NCBI RefSeq assembly: GCF_901538355.1
Contig: NZ_LR593887.1
Span: 5,246,920-5,310,919 of the forward strand
Direction: 5' to 3'
From: Tuwongella immobilis
GTDB lineage: Bacteria; Planctomycetota; Planctomycetia; Gemmatales; Gemmataceae
Length of the DNA stretch: 64,000 nucleotides
The notes beneath the pieces were generated by a model. That model worked only from the letters and a program-made list of their open reading frames with translations. It was not told the DNA's origin and searched no databases. Of the stretch, positions 17,324 through 26,269 are shown one piece after another (position 1 is the first letter of the stretch; every line of letters starts with the position of its first letter). The position numbers were made by a program, and so were the translations under genes.

Positions 17324-18574
17324 ATGGACAACGACGCAACTCGTTGGGAATCCTTGATTTCGGCAATTCTGCCAGCCAATCGCTTTTACGCAGCGAAGCT
17401 CGCCGATTGGCAGCCGGGCCAACCGATTCCATTCACCACCAAGGCGGAACTCATCGCCGATCAGATCGCTCACCCTCCGTATGGCAGCAATCATTCCGCA
17501 CCACGAAATCAATACACCCGATTGCATCAGACCTCCGGCACCACCAGCGGCAAACCGTTGCGATGGCTGGACACCCCCGAATCGTGGCAATGGATGTTGG
17601 ATTGTTGGACCACGATTTTCTCCCGCTGCGGAGTGTCCGCCGCCGATCGCCTGTTTTTCCCGTTTTCGTTCGGCCCATTCCTGGGATTTTGGACCGCCTT
17701 TGAAGCCGCCACCCGCGCGGGCTGGTTCTGCCTTCCGGCAGGCGGAATGGCGACCACTGCCCGACTTCGCTATCTCCTGGAACACCACGCAACCGTCATC
17801 TGCTGCACCCCGACCTACGCGCTGCATCTGGCGGAAGTCGCTGCCAAGGAAGGACTTCCGATTCGGGAATCCGCCGTGCGCGCCATCATTGTCGCAGGCG
17901 AACCGGGCGGCACCATCGGGGCAACGCGACAGCGAATCGAACAAGCATGGGGCGCACGCGTGTTCGATCATTATGGCTTAACCGAAGTCGGGCCAGTGGC
18001 GGTGGAATCCGTCGCGCAGCCCGAAACGCTCGAAGTGTTAAGCGATGCCTATATTGCCGAAGTCATTAACCCACAAGAAGATACGCCTACGCCCGTTGGC
18101 GAAGTGGGTGAACTGGTGCTCACGAATCTCGGTCGGCTGGGCAGTCCGCTCATCCGCTATCGCACGGGCGACTTGGTTCGCCATCAGCGCACCGAGCGCG
18201 GAGAATTACGACTTGCCGGTGGGATTTTGGGCCGCACCGACGATATGATTCATATTCGTGGCAACAATTTGTATCCGGGTTCGCTGGAAGCGATTCTGCG
18301 TCGCTTTCAAGAGGTGGCCGAGTATCGCGTTACCTTGGAACAGACCGGGTCGCTGGCCGATCTGTTCATCGAAATTGAACCCATCCCCACGATCGGCGAT
18401 GGCTCTCGCCTGGCCGATCGCGTGCAGCGAATGTTTCGTGACGAGCTGCTGTTCACTCCCGAAATTGTCTGCGTTCCCCCCGGAACGCTGCCACGTTTCG
18501 AGATGAAAGCCCGACGGATTTTGCACCGCTCTACCCCAATTGACGGGGTGCCCCGAGGAGACCGCATCGGATGA
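17324..18574 (+). CDS. Phenylacetate-CoA ligase-like adenylate-forming enzyme
   Basis: A 416-residue member of the PaaK branch of the ANL superfamily (acyl-AMP formation followed by thioester formation). HQTSGTTSGKPLRW near 67-80 is the phosphate-binding loop; FDHYGLTEVGPVA near 211-223 is the adenine/acyl motif; YRTGDLV near 281 carries the ribose-binding Asp; GRTDDMIHIRGNNLYP near 304 is the hinge; PRFEMKARRI holds the C-terminal Lys of the family. The length matches PaaK. No other phenylacetate-catabolism gene is present, so the acyl substrate is unknown. The stop overlaps the start of the next propeller gene (ATGA), tying the two into one transcription unit. Confidence 0.85.
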   Translation: MDNDATRWESLISAILPANRFYAAKLADWQPGQPIPFTTKAELIADQIAHPPYGSNHSAPRNQYTRLHQTSGTTSGKPLRWLDTPESWQWMLDCWTTIFSRCGVSAADRLFFPFSFGPFLGFWTAFEAATRAGWFCLPAGGMATTARLRYLLEHHATVICCTPTYALHLAEVAAKEGLPIRESAVRAIIVAGEPGGTIGATRQRIEQAWGARVFDHYGLTEVGPVAVESVAQPETLEVLSDAYIAEVINPQEDTPTPVGEVGELVLTNLGRLGSPLIRYRTGDLVRHQRTERGELRLAGGILGRTDDMIHIRGNNLYPGSLEAILRRFQEVAEYRVTLEQTGSLADLFIEIEPIPTIGDGSRLADRVQRMFRDELLFTPEIVCVPPGTLPRFEMKARRILHRSTPIDGVPRGDRIG

Positions 18575-20880
18575 GACGGAACGTACTCGCCTGCTTGGTC
18601 GGATTGGCCCTCTTTGCGAGCCCGATCTATGCCGACAACTGGACCCATTGGCGTGGCCCGCTGCAAACCGGCTGGTCCCCCGCCAAGAATCTCCCCGACG
18701 ATTGGTCGCCGGCCAAACCCGGTGCCAACAATCTGATCTGGAAGCAGCCCATTGGCTTGCGCTCCACGCCGATTGTGCTCAACGGCAAGGTGGTCATCAT
18801 CACCAGCGACGGAATGGGACAAAACGAAGGCGAAAAGGTCGTTTGCTTGGACGAAAAGACGGGCAAAGTCGAATGGCAAGACCAATTCAACGTCTTCCAT
18901 ACCGACATTGTCTCCAGCCGCGTCGGTTGGACTAGCCCAACTGCCGCCCCGGAATTGGGTTACGTCTACGCCCACGGCACCCAAGGGTTGCTGACCTGCT
19001 ACGACCTGACCGGCAAAATCATCTGGCGACGATCGCTCACCGAAGAATATGGCCGCACCAGTGGCTACGGTGGCCGCATCATCGGCCCGGTCTACGACAC
19101 GGGCAAAGTGATTGTTGGCATGGTCAATTCGAGCTGGGGCAACCATGCGCGGGGTGGCTGCCGATTCTATGCCTTCGACGCCAAAACGGGCGAAGTCGTT
19201 TGGGTGTCTGATCCCTGTGGCACCATCAACAACACGCACAACTCCACGCCGGTGGTGGCGACCATCAATGGCGAACGGCTGTTGATCGCCGGTGCCGCCG
19301 ATGGCACCGTGGTGGCCGTGCAAGTGCATACGGGCAAAAAGGTTTGGGCGTATCCGATGACCTCTGGTGTCGTGAACGGCTCGCCGATCGTGAACGGCAC
19401 GATGGTCTACGTCGGCCACGGGGATGAGAACCTGGTCGGTGGCGGCGGCGGTGCCTTCATCTGCTTGGATGCCAGCAAGATCGAAAACGGCAAGCCCAAA
19501 CTGGTGTGGGAATATAAGAAGAATAACACCCGTTTCGGTCTGGCCAACCCCGCGTATTACGATGGCCGCATCTACGCACCGGACGACTTCGGCAAACTGT
19601 ATTGCTTCGATGCGAAGAAGGGCAAGCTGCTGTGGAAGTATAACTACGGCCGCGTCGCTCGTGGTTCGCCGCTGATTGCCGACAACAAAGTCTACATCTT
19701 TGAAGTGAACTCGAACCTGCACATTCTGGCGCTCAACGGCGATGAAGAACCGGAAGAAACCTCGAAGGTGTTCTTCCGCGATACCACGGGGCTGGGCTTC
19801 GTGGAAACCAACTGCACGCCGTGCGCCGTCAATGGCCGCGTGATTTTCGGCACCCGCGATGAACTGTTCTCGATCGGTCTGGCGGGCGAACCGCAAGCCG
19901 AAATGGTTGCCCCCGAAAAGCCGACTGCCCCAGCAACGGGTCCGGTGGCGCAAATCATTGCCGTGCCGGGAGAAGTGTCGATTGCACCGGGCAGCACACT
20001 CAAGGTGACGCTGCAAGGGTTCACGGCCAAGGGCGAACCCGTGGCGAACGCGAACCTGGGCGAAGTGACCTGGACGTTGCCGGAACCCCCGCCGCCACCG
20101 ATGTCGATGCTCAAGCCGCCCGCGCTGAAGGCGAAAGTCACCGCGACCGGGCCGACGACTGCGGATGTGGTCATCGACAAGATGCCGCCGGGCCAACAAG
20201 GTCTGGTGCTGGCCAAGAGCGGGAACATGACCGCGAGTGTGCGAGTTCGGGTGGTGCCGCAACTGCCGTACAAGGTTGACTTTAACGCCGCTCCGGTGGG
20301 TGCCCCGCCGGGTGGGTGGGTCAACGCTGCGGGCAAATTCGTCATCGCGGAAGTGGACGGCGAAAAGGTGCTGCTGAAGGTCAATAACAATGCCCGAGTG
20401 CCCATCGCCAAGGCGAACGGTTACATCACGCTGCCGACTGCATCGAATTACACCATTCAATGCGATCTGATGGCGAAGGAAGTGCGCGAACAACTGCCGG
20501 ACTTCGGCCTGGTCGCCAATCGCTACACGCTGCTGTTGGATGGCAAAAAGGATAGCCCATCGTCCAAACGTCGGATTAGCTTGACTGCCTGGGAAGCGAT
20601 GCCGCGATTGAAGCAGGAAGTGGAATTCGATTGGAAGCCCGACGTTTGGTATCGCGCCAAGCTGACGGTCGATACGGCCAATGGAAAGACCACGATCAAA
20701 GGCAAAATCTGGCCGCGCGAAGATGCCGAACCGACCGATTGGACCATCTCGTTCGTCGATCCTCGCCCGCAATTGGAAGGAAGCGCCGCGCTGTTTGGCA
20801 GCATCAAGAATGTGCTGGAAGGCAAGCCCGGTTCGCCTGCGTATTTTGACAATCTCGTAATTACCCCGAACTCGAAATAA
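18571..20880 (+). CDS. Secreted PQQ-like beta-propeller protein with C-terminal lectin-like domain
   Basis: A 769-residue exported protein. The ATG at 18571 overlaps the ligase stop and has GAGGAGA ten bases upstream; the signal peptide is MRRNVLACLVGLALFASPIYA. Residues about 20-440 form the propeller (NWTHWRGPLQTG; LDEKTGKVEWQD; FDAKTGEVVWVS; VHTGKKVWAY; FDAKKGKLLWKY). About 455-560 is a Pro-rich Ig-like segment (EPPPPPMSMLKPP). About 570-769 is a beta-sandwich of the concanavalin/DUF1080 sort (NYTIQCDLMAKE, DVWYRAKLTV, AYFDNLVI at the end), usually sugar- or surface-binding. The product is probably periplasmic or surface-located, and the pairing with a ligase is unexplained. Confidence 0.85.
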   Translation: MRRNVLACLVGLALFASPIYADNWTHWRGPLQTGWSPAKNLPDDWSPAKPGANNLIWKQPIGLRSTPIVLNGKVVIITSDGMGQNEGEKVVCLDEKTGKVEWQDQFNVFHTDIVSSRVGWTSPTAAPELGYVYAHGTQGLLTCYDLTGKIIWRRSLTEEYGRTSGYGGRIIGPVYDTGKVIVGMVNSSWGNHARGGCRFYAFDAKTGEVVWVSDPCGTINNTHNSTPVVATINGERLLIAGAADGTVVAVQVHTGKKVWAYPMTSGVVNGSPIVNGTMVYVGHGDENLVGGGGGAFICLDASKIENGKPKLVWEYKKNNTRFGLANPAYYDGRIYAPDDFGKLYCFDAKKGKLLWKYNYGRVARGSPLIADNKVYIFEVNSNLHILALNGDEEPEETSKVFFRDTTGLGFVETNCTPCAVNGRVIFGTRDELFSIGLAGEPQAEMVAPEKPTAPATGPVAQIIAVPGEVSIAPGSTLKVTLQGFTAKGEPVANANLGEVTWTLPEPPPPPMSMLKPPALKAKVTATGPTTADVVIDKMPPGQQGLVLAKSGNMTASVRVRVVPQLPYKVDFNAAPVGAPPGGWVNAAGKFVIAEVDGEKVLLKVNNNARVPIAKANGYITLPTASNYTIQCDLMAKEVREQLPDFGLVANRYTLLLDGKKDSPSSKRRISLTAWEAMPRLKQEVEFDWKPDVWYRAKLTVDTANGKTTIKGKIWPREDAEPTDWTISFVDPRPQLEGSAALFGSIKNVLEGKPGSPAYFDNLVITPNSK

Positions 20881-20893
20881 TCCCAGCCCAAGT

Positions 20894-20939
20894 CCCCCGT
20901 CGCAACCATCGAGCATCCGCACGAAGGTTGTTGACGGGG
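20894..20939 (+). terminator. Imperfect hairpin after the 769-residue propeller gene
   Basis: CCCCGTCGCAACC (from 20895) can pair with GGTTGTTGACGGGG (to 20938) with one bulge. There is no T tract, so it may attenuate or stabilise rather than stop transcription into the next gene. Confidence 0.4.
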
Positions 20940-20968
20940 TCTCGGGCGATTCTGGAAGGGAACCTTGC

Positions 20969-23065
20969 ATGAGTTCAGTTCTCACTGTGTTGAAACGCTT
21001 GCTCGCGCTGGTGGTTCTGGTCGGCGTGATCTATGGCGCGTTCAAACTGAATGAAGCCGGCGTTGTCGCCAAGTCGAATAAATCGACCGAAACCACGGCA
21101 CCGGAAACGGTTGCGTCGGTGGCTCCGGCCCCTGCTCCGGCCGCTCCGACGACCCAAGCCGCCCCGCCGACTCCGCCCAAACCGATGGTGGAAGCGCCCA
21201 AGCCGGTCACGCCGCCCGCACCCAAGCCCGAAATGACCAAGCCCGAAGCACCAAAGCCCGAAGCGCCGAAGCCCGAAGCGCCGAAGCCCGTGACGCCGCC
21301 CGCTCCCAAGCCCGAAACGCCCAAGCCCGAAACGCCCAAGCCCGAAACGCCCAAGCCGGTGACGCCGCCCGCGCCGAAACCCGAAACGCCGAAGCCCGAA
21401 ACGCCCAAGCCGGTGGTTCCCGCCGTTCCGTTGAAGCCGGCGACTCCGGCAGCTCCGGCAGCTCCGGCAGCCACGGGCGCGAAGGCCGTGTTGGCCCCCG
21501 TCGCTGGCTCGTGGGCGATGTTCGGTGGCAGCGTGGTCCGCAATATGGTCAACCCGCACGACAAAGACATCCCCACGGAATTTGACGTTCCGGGTGGCGA
21601 AGGCGTGAAGTGGAAGGCCGAACTCGGCTCGAAGTCGTATGGTGGTCCGACCATTGCTGCGGGCAAAGTCTTCGTCGGCACCAACAACGATAAGGCTCGC
21701 AATCCCCGTGACCGCGAAAAGCCCGCGGAAGGCGAAGAAGAAGGCAAGCCGCTCGATAAGGGCGTGCTGATGGCCTTCGATGAAAAGACCGGCCAATTCC
21801 TGTGGCAGCACGTCAACGACAAGCTCCCCAGCGGTCAGGTCAACGACTGGCCGCACGAAGGTGTCTGCTCGACGCCGACCGTGGAAGGCAATCGTCTGTA
21901 CTACGTCACCAATCGCTGCGAACTGGTTTGCTTGGATGTCAACGGATTCTTGGATAGCAAGAACGATGGCATCACCACAGAAAAGTACCAAGACAAGACC
22001 GATGCGGATGTCATCTGGGCGTATGACCTGATGGCGAACGACAAAGTCTTCCCGCACAACATGTCGAACTGTGCCCCGTTGATCGTGGGCGATTTGCTGT
22101 TCATCGTCACCGCCAACGGCGTGGACGAAGGGCACATCAACATCCCGGCTCCGGAAGCGCCGAGCTTCATGTGCCTGGAAAAGGCCACTGGCAAGCCGGT
22201 GTGGCGCAACAACTTGCCGGGCCGCAACATCATGCACGGCCAATGGTCCAACCCCAGCTACGCCGAAATCAAGGGCGTGCCGCAAGTGATGTTCCCGGGT
22301 GGCGACGGTGTGCTGTACAGCTTCGAGCCGAAGACCGGCAAGCTGCTGTGGAAGTTCGCCTGCAATCCCAAGGATGCCAAGTATGAATTGGGCGGTCGTG
22401 GCACCAAGAGCGACTTCATCGCCACGCCGGTGATCTGGCAAGACAAGGTGTATATTGGCACCGGCCAAGATCCGGAACACCTCGACGGCATCGGCCACCT
22501 GTGGTGCATCGATCCGACCAAGGCAACGCCGGATGCCGATGGCGATATTTCCCCCAAAGACGAAGCCTTTGATCCGAAGGCTCCCGTCAATGCCAAGTCG
22601 GGTCTGGTTTGGCACTTCGGCGGCAAGGAAACCAAGCCAAACTCCAAGCGGGAATTCGTCTTCGGTCGCACCATGTCCACGGTGGCGATTGTCGATGGCA
22701 TTCTGTATGTCGCGGAATTGAACGGCTTCTTCTTCTGCCTGGATGCCAACACTGGGAAGAAGTTTTACCTGTATGACCTGAAGTCGGGCATCTGGGGCTC
22801 GCCGTATTTCGTGGATGGCAAAATCTACATCGGCAACGAAGACGGCGATTTGTTCATCTTCCGCCATGTGGCCAAGCCAGAAGCCATTGATGACGATGTT
22901 GCCGACCGCGCGACCGCGAAGAAACTCAAAGCCGACATCGAAAAGAAGTACCTCGTCAAGAAGCTGACCGTGGATGAGCCGATCCGCTCGACTCCAGTGG
23001 TGGCCAACGGCGTGCTGTACATTCTGACCGAGCGTTCGCTGGTGGCCATCGGCAAGAAAGACTAA
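20969..23065 (+). CDS. Membrane-anchored PQQ-like beta-propeller protein with Pro-rich stalk
   Basis: A 698-residue protein, start at 20969 with AAGGGA upstream. One N-terminal membrane segment (LLALVVLVGVIYGAF, about residues 11-25) is followed by a stalk of about 110 residues rich in Pro, Lys, Glu and Ala, including tandem PKPET/PKPEA units, and then a propeller from about residue 175 to the end (WAMFGGSVVRNM, FDEKTGQFLWQH, LEKATGKPVWRN, FEPKTGKLLWKF, LDANTGKKFYLYD). The lack of a cleavage site suggests it stays anchored, with the stalk crossing the periplasm or peptidoglycan-containing layer. It may be transcribed with the preceding genes (88-base gap) and ends at a strong terminator. Confidence 0.85.
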   Translation: MSSVLTVLKRLLALVVLVGVIYGAFKLNEAGVVAKSNKSTETTAPETVASVAPAPAPAAPTTQAAPPTPPKPMVEAPKPVTPPAPKPEMTKPEAPKPEAPKPEAPKPVTPPAPKPETPKPETPKPETPKPVTPPAPKPETPKPETPKPVVPAVPLKPATPAAPAAPAATGAKAVLAPVAGSWAMFGGSVVRNMVNPHDKDIPTEFDVPGGEGVKWKAELGSKSYGGPTIAAGKVFVGTNNDKARNPRDREKPAEGEEEGKPLDKGVLMAFDEKTGQFLWQHVNDKLPSGQVNDWPHEGVCSTPTVEGNRLYYVTNRCELVCLDVNGFLDSKNDGITTEKYQDKTDADVIWAYDLMANDKVFPHNMSNCAPLIVGDLLFIVTANGVDEGHINIPAPEAPSFMCLEKATGKPVWRNNLPGRNIMHGQWSNPSYAEIKGVPQVMFPGGDGVLYSFEPKTGKLLWKFACNPKDAKYELGGRGTKSDFIATPVIWQDKVYIGTGQDPEHLDGIGHLWCIDPTKATPDADGDISPKDEAFDPKAPVNAKSGLVWHFGGKETKPNSKREFVFGRTMSTVAIVDGILYVAELNGFFFCLDANTGKKFYLYDLKSGIWGSPYFVDGKIYIGNEDGDLFIFRHVAKPEAIDDDVADRATAKKLKADIEKKYLVKKLTVDEPIRSTPVVANGVLYILTERSLVAIGKKD
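21195..21416 (+). repeat. Tandem codon repeat for PKPET/PKPEA units
   Basis: In-frame repeats of a 15-base unit (CCCAAGCCCGAAACG and variants) code for the stalk of the membrane-anchored propeller. Units differ mainly at the last codon (ACG or GCG). It is a coding low-complexity array, prone to length change. Confidence 0.8.
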
Positions 23066-23116
23066 TCCCGGAATCGCGCGAGCGACTCCCGCTCGCCGAA
23101 TCGATCGGTATTCGCG

Positions 23117-23158
23117 TCCCCCGTGCGTCGTCTTTGGGCGATTCACGGGGGATTTTTT
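23117..23158 (+). terminator. Rho-independent terminator
   Basis: Perfect 9-base arms TCCCCCGTG (23117-23125) and CACGGGGGA (23144-23152), followed directly by six T. It ends the propeller gene cluster. Confidence 0.85.
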
Positions 23159-23306
23159 CGTCGGCAAGGGCCGGAATATCCCATTTTTCAGCTGAATTTT
23201 CGCAAATCGAAACGGGAGAAATTCAGAGTTTCCGATTGGTCGATGCAACTGAGTCTGATACTCTATCTCAACAACTACTTCGAAGTCCCTGGATGGAAAC
23301 TCTCCG

Positions 23307-24266
23307 ATGAACCGGCGTGCCTTCACGTTAATCGAACTGTTGGTGGTGATTGCGATTATCGCCATTTTGATTGGCCTGCTCCTGCCCGCCGTGCAGAAAG
23401 TTCGGGAAGCCGCCGCCCGAATGAAATGCCAGAACAACTTGAAACAACTGGGGTTAGCACTGCACAACCATGAGTCGTCGATGGGGACCTTCCCCACCTT
23501 GGGCGACTACACCGGCGGCACCGTGGCCTGGAGCACGCAGACACGATTGCTGCCGTATTGCGAGCAAGAGAACCTCCAACGTTTGATTAACTTTGCCGCC
23601 CCGTACAACACGCAACCCGCCGTGGCGAAAGTCCGTGTGCCGTTCCTGATCTGCCCCAGCGAACCGAAGGACCGCGAACGGGTGGATGGCACGTTCATCC
23701 ATTATCCGTTAAACTATGCCGTCAACGCTGGGGTGTGGCACCTGATGCAGCCCCCCACGGGCGTAGGCTCGGGGACATTCCTGGTCAATCGGCAAATGCG
23801 CATTGCCGAGATTACCGACGGGCTGAGCAACACCCTGGGCATGTCCGAAGTGAAGGCGTACACGCCGTACTTGCGGGATGGTGGCAACCCGGCGGCCTCG
23901 ACGCCTGTCCCCGCAACCCCCGCTGCCGTCACCAGTTACGGCGGGGATTTCAAGGCCGATTCCGGTCACACGGAATGGGTCGATGCCCGAGTCCATCAAA
24001 CCGGCTTCACCACGACATTCCCACCGAATACCCCCGTGATTTTCAGCTCGGGCGGGGTCAATTATGATGTCGATTTCAATTCCAGCCGCGAAGGTCGGGC
24101 CGCACTGCCAACGTATGCAGTGGTCACCAGCCGCAGCCACCACACCGGCGGGGTCAATTCGCTGCTCATGGATGGATCGGTGCGGTTTATGAATGACCGC
24201 ATCTCGGCGGCGACTTGGCAAGCGCTCGGCAGTCGCATGGGTGGCGAAGTCATTGGCGATTATTGA
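23307..24266 (+). CDS. DUF1559 protein with type II pseudopilin N-terminus
   Basis: A 319-residue planctomycete hallmark protein. The N-terminus [20 protein letters not shown] is a prepilin-peptidase site followed by the pilin helix, continuing [26 protein letters not shown], the standard DUF1559 opening. The C-terminal half contains the family signature [21 protein letters not shown]. Processing by a PilD-like peptidase and assembly into a pseudopilus-like structure is expected from the family; the role of the many DUF1559 paralogues in this phylum is not settled. It is monocistronic, between a terminator at 23158 and the next start at 24423. Confidence 0.93.
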   Translation: MNRRAFTLIELLVVIAIIAILIGLLLPAVQKVREAAARMKCQNNLKQLGLALHNHESSMGTFPTLGDYTGGTVAWSTQTRLLPYCEQENLQRLINFAAPYNTQPAVAKVRVPFLICPSEPKDRERVDGTFIHYPLNYAVNAGVWHLMQPPTGVGSGTFLVNRQMRIAEITDGLSNTLGMSEVKAYTPYLRDGGNPAASTPVPATPAAVTSYGGDFKADSGHTEWVDARVHQTGFTTTFPPNTPVIFSSGGVNYDVDFNSSREGRAALPTYAVVTSRSHHTGGVNSLLMDGSVRFMNDRISAATWQALGSRMGGEVIGDY

Positions 24267-24422
24267 GACCGCGTCTGAATCTCGACGGGCTGTTGACACC
24301 GATTCTCAGGCGACGGATTCGGTGTCGCAACAATTCTTCGAAGTGAGTTGCAGACGGGTTACGAATTGACTAAAAATGCGGGTATGAACGCAGACCCTCC
24401 CACCCCGAATGTTGGAGAAACG

Positions 24423-25634
24423 ATGAGCGAGTCGGTTCTGCCCACCCCCAAGGACTTCCTGGTTCAACCGCGAACCGAGCCGAAGCCCGCGAAGGTCACC
24501 ACGGCCCACGACGCCAAGGAACAACTCGACGCCAAGGTGCGCGAAGTCGTTCAATGGCACTTCCATCCGGATACGGGTACTCCGTTCTGGCTGGAAAAAG
24601 CCAAATCGTACAACTTCAACCCGCTTAAAGACGTTCAGGGATTCGATGACCTGAAGCTCTTCGGCACGTTTGAAGACGATTGGCTGCGAGGCGGTCCGAT
24701 CTCGCGCTGGGTGCCACGTGGCTTTGCCGGTCGCCCGGTGTACGTCTTTGAAACCGGCGGCACCACCGGTCTGCCCAAGTCGCGCATGGTCATTGATGAC
24801 TTCCGCATCGACTATGAGATGATGTCGGACACCCTGCCGAATCAATACTTCCCCCCCGGATCGAATTGGCTCATGCTCGGACCGAGCGGCCCCCGTCGGC
24901 TGCGATTGGCCATCGAACATTTGGCCCAATATCGTGGCGGGATTAGCTTCTGCGTCGACCTCGATCCGCGCTGGGTCGTGAAGTTGCTCAAGCAACGCAA
25001 GATCGACGAAGTGAACGCCTACAAGGAACACTGCATCGATCAAGCCTTGACCATCTTGGCCGCCGATCACAACGTCAAGTGCATGTTCACCACGCCGAAA
25101 TTGCTGGCGTCGCTGGACGAAGCCCTGCGAGCGGGCAAACTCGAAGAGAAATTCGAATCGTTGGGCAAAGAAGTCCCCGAAGGTGGCTTGCGCTCGATTC
25201 GCGCAGCCGGAATCACGGGGATCTTCAGCGGCGGGACCGAATTCACCCCGCAATTCACTCGCGAAGCCTACGAAGAAATGCTCGACAACGGCGAAGTCTA
25301 CATGACGCCAACGTATGGCAACACGCTGATGGGTCTGGCCTGCTCCCGCCCCATCGGACCGCATGATGGGTTCAAGATCACCTACTACGCCCCGCAACCG
25401 CGTGCGGCCATTCAAGTGGTTGATCCCAAGGATTACACCAAGGTCGTGGGTTACGGCGAAACCGGCCGCGTGCTGCTGACCACGCTCACCAAGGAATTCT
25501 TCGTGCCTCGATTCCCCGAACGGGACGAAGGCGAACGCGAAGAACCATACGGCGACGTCTTCCCGTGGGATGGCGTTTCGGGCGTGCGACCGTTCAGCGA
25601 ATTGGCCCAAAGCACCGTCGTCGGCGTCTATTGA
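24423..25634 (+). CDS. Adenylate-forming enzyme of the PaaK/LuxE type
   Basis: A 403-residue protein. I place the start at ATG 24423, which has TGGAGA five bases upstream; two earlier in-frame starts have none. FETGGTTGLPKSRMV near 109-123 is the ANL phosphate loop (Gly in place of the usual Ser), TPTYGNTLMGLA near 298 is the adenine region, and VGYGETGRVLLTTL near 341 precedes the end. The C-terminal lid with its catalytic Lys is short or absent, as in acyl-protein synthetases of the LuxE type. The likely chemistry is acyl-AMP formation and transfer to a protein or reductase. It ends in a strong hairpin. The ALDH/ADH pair that could use an activated acyl group lies 4 kb to the right. Confidence 0.7.
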   Translation: MSESVLPTPKDFLVQPRTEPKPAKVTTAHDAKEQLDAKVREVVQWHFHPDTGTPFWLEKAKSYNFNPLKDVQGFDDLKLFGTFEDDWLRGGPISRWVPRGFAGRPVYVFETGGTTGLPKSRMVIDDFRIDYEMMSDTLPNQYFPPGSNWLMLGPSGPRRLRLAIEHLAQYRGGISFCVDLDPRWVVKLLKQRKIDEVNAYKEHCIDQALTILAADHNVKCMFTTPKLLASLDEALRAGKLEEKFESLGKEVPEGGLRSIRAAGITGIFSGGTEFTPQFTREAYEEMLDNGEVYMTPTYGNTLMGLACSRPIGPHDGFKITYYAPQPRAAIQVVDPKDYTKVVGYGETGRVLLTTLTKEFFVPRFPERDEGEREEPYGDVFPWDGVSGVRPFSELAQSTVVGVY

Positions 25635-25666
25635 TTCCATCGATGGCTTGATTCGGCAACAACGCA

Positions 25667-25707
25667 ACACTCCCCGACCTGGAACCACTGTCCAAGCCGG
25701 GGAGTGT
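25667..25707. terminator. Two-way terminator hairpin
   Basis: Perfect 10-base arms ACACTCCCCG (25667-25676) and CGGGGAGTGT (25698-25707) between the convergent stops at 25634 and 25741. Confidence 0.65.
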
Positions 25708-25740
25708 GTGATTTCAACCGTGGAATCCGAGTTTGTCGAA

Positions 25741-26121
25741 TTATTCTTTAACGCATTCCGCGTACAGTGCATCGAATTCCGGGCTGGTCGACTTTGCTCC
25801 CGCCTTCAGGGCTTTCAGCAACGCAATTTCATCCGCATCCACGGTCTGATCGGCGAAAATCGCCTTGCGAAGCCACTTCGTTTCGGTGTCGCTAATCGAC
25901 CCATCGGCCAGCATATGCGACTTGACGGCTTCCAGGAACAATTCGCTGAACGCGCGCACGCTGCCGGTCGAGCCGTGCTTCAATTCGGCGAGGAAATCCA
26001 ATTCGGACTTATCGACTTTGCCATCGGCAAAGATGTATTCCTTGAGAATCTCGACTTCCTTGGTGTCGATGCGACCATCCGACAACAAAGCCGCCTTCGC
26101 CACTTTCTTCCAGTCTGCCAT
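25741..26121 (-). CDS. Small TerB-like protein with two repeats
   Basis: A 126-residue acidic, all-helical protein; start at 26121 with AAGGA eight bases upstream. Two homologous halves are visible: LLSDGRIDTKEVEILKEYIF and FADGKVDKSELDFLAELK in the first, MLADGSISDTETKWLRKAIF and FADQTVDADEIALLKALK in the second. The 'aDG.id..E...l' pattern is that of TerB/DjlA-type domains, whose acidic loops can bind metal. TerB proteins are linked to tellurite resistance and membrane-associated stress complexes, but no other ter gene is here. Cytoplasmic; specific role unknown. Confidence 0.75.
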   Translation of the reverse strand: MADWKKVAKAALLSDGRIDTKEVEILKEYIFADGKVDKSELDFLAELKHGSTGSVRAFSELFLEAVKSHMLADGSISDTETKWLRKAIFADQTVDADEIALLKALKAGAKSTSPEFDALYAECVKE

Positions 26122-26269
26122 GAGAGAGTCCTTCGGTTGAACGGAGTCGATGAATCAGGCACTACCGCGTGCCCATTGTATGCCGCCAAATGGACGGAAA
26201 CCAAGCAAAAGTCGCCGCAGCCAATCGCTTTCGATTTGTTGCAAGCCGTGCCCCTGCCAGAGTTACCGG

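Noticed and set aside
17324-18574. Phenylacetate degradation locus
   Set aside because: Only a PaaK-like ligase is present; no paaABCDE or later pathway genes are in the window.
18307-20985. Open frame of 892 codons on the - strand
   Set aside because: Antisense shadow spanning two genes with intact motifs on the + strand.
21195-21416. CRISPR-like array
   Set aside because: The 15-base units are in-frame codons for PKPET/PKPEA inside a gene, without spacers.
20975-23497. Open frame of 840 codons on the - strand
   Set aside because: Antisense to the stalked propeller; its Gly/Arg 'repeat' is the reverse of the PKPET codons.
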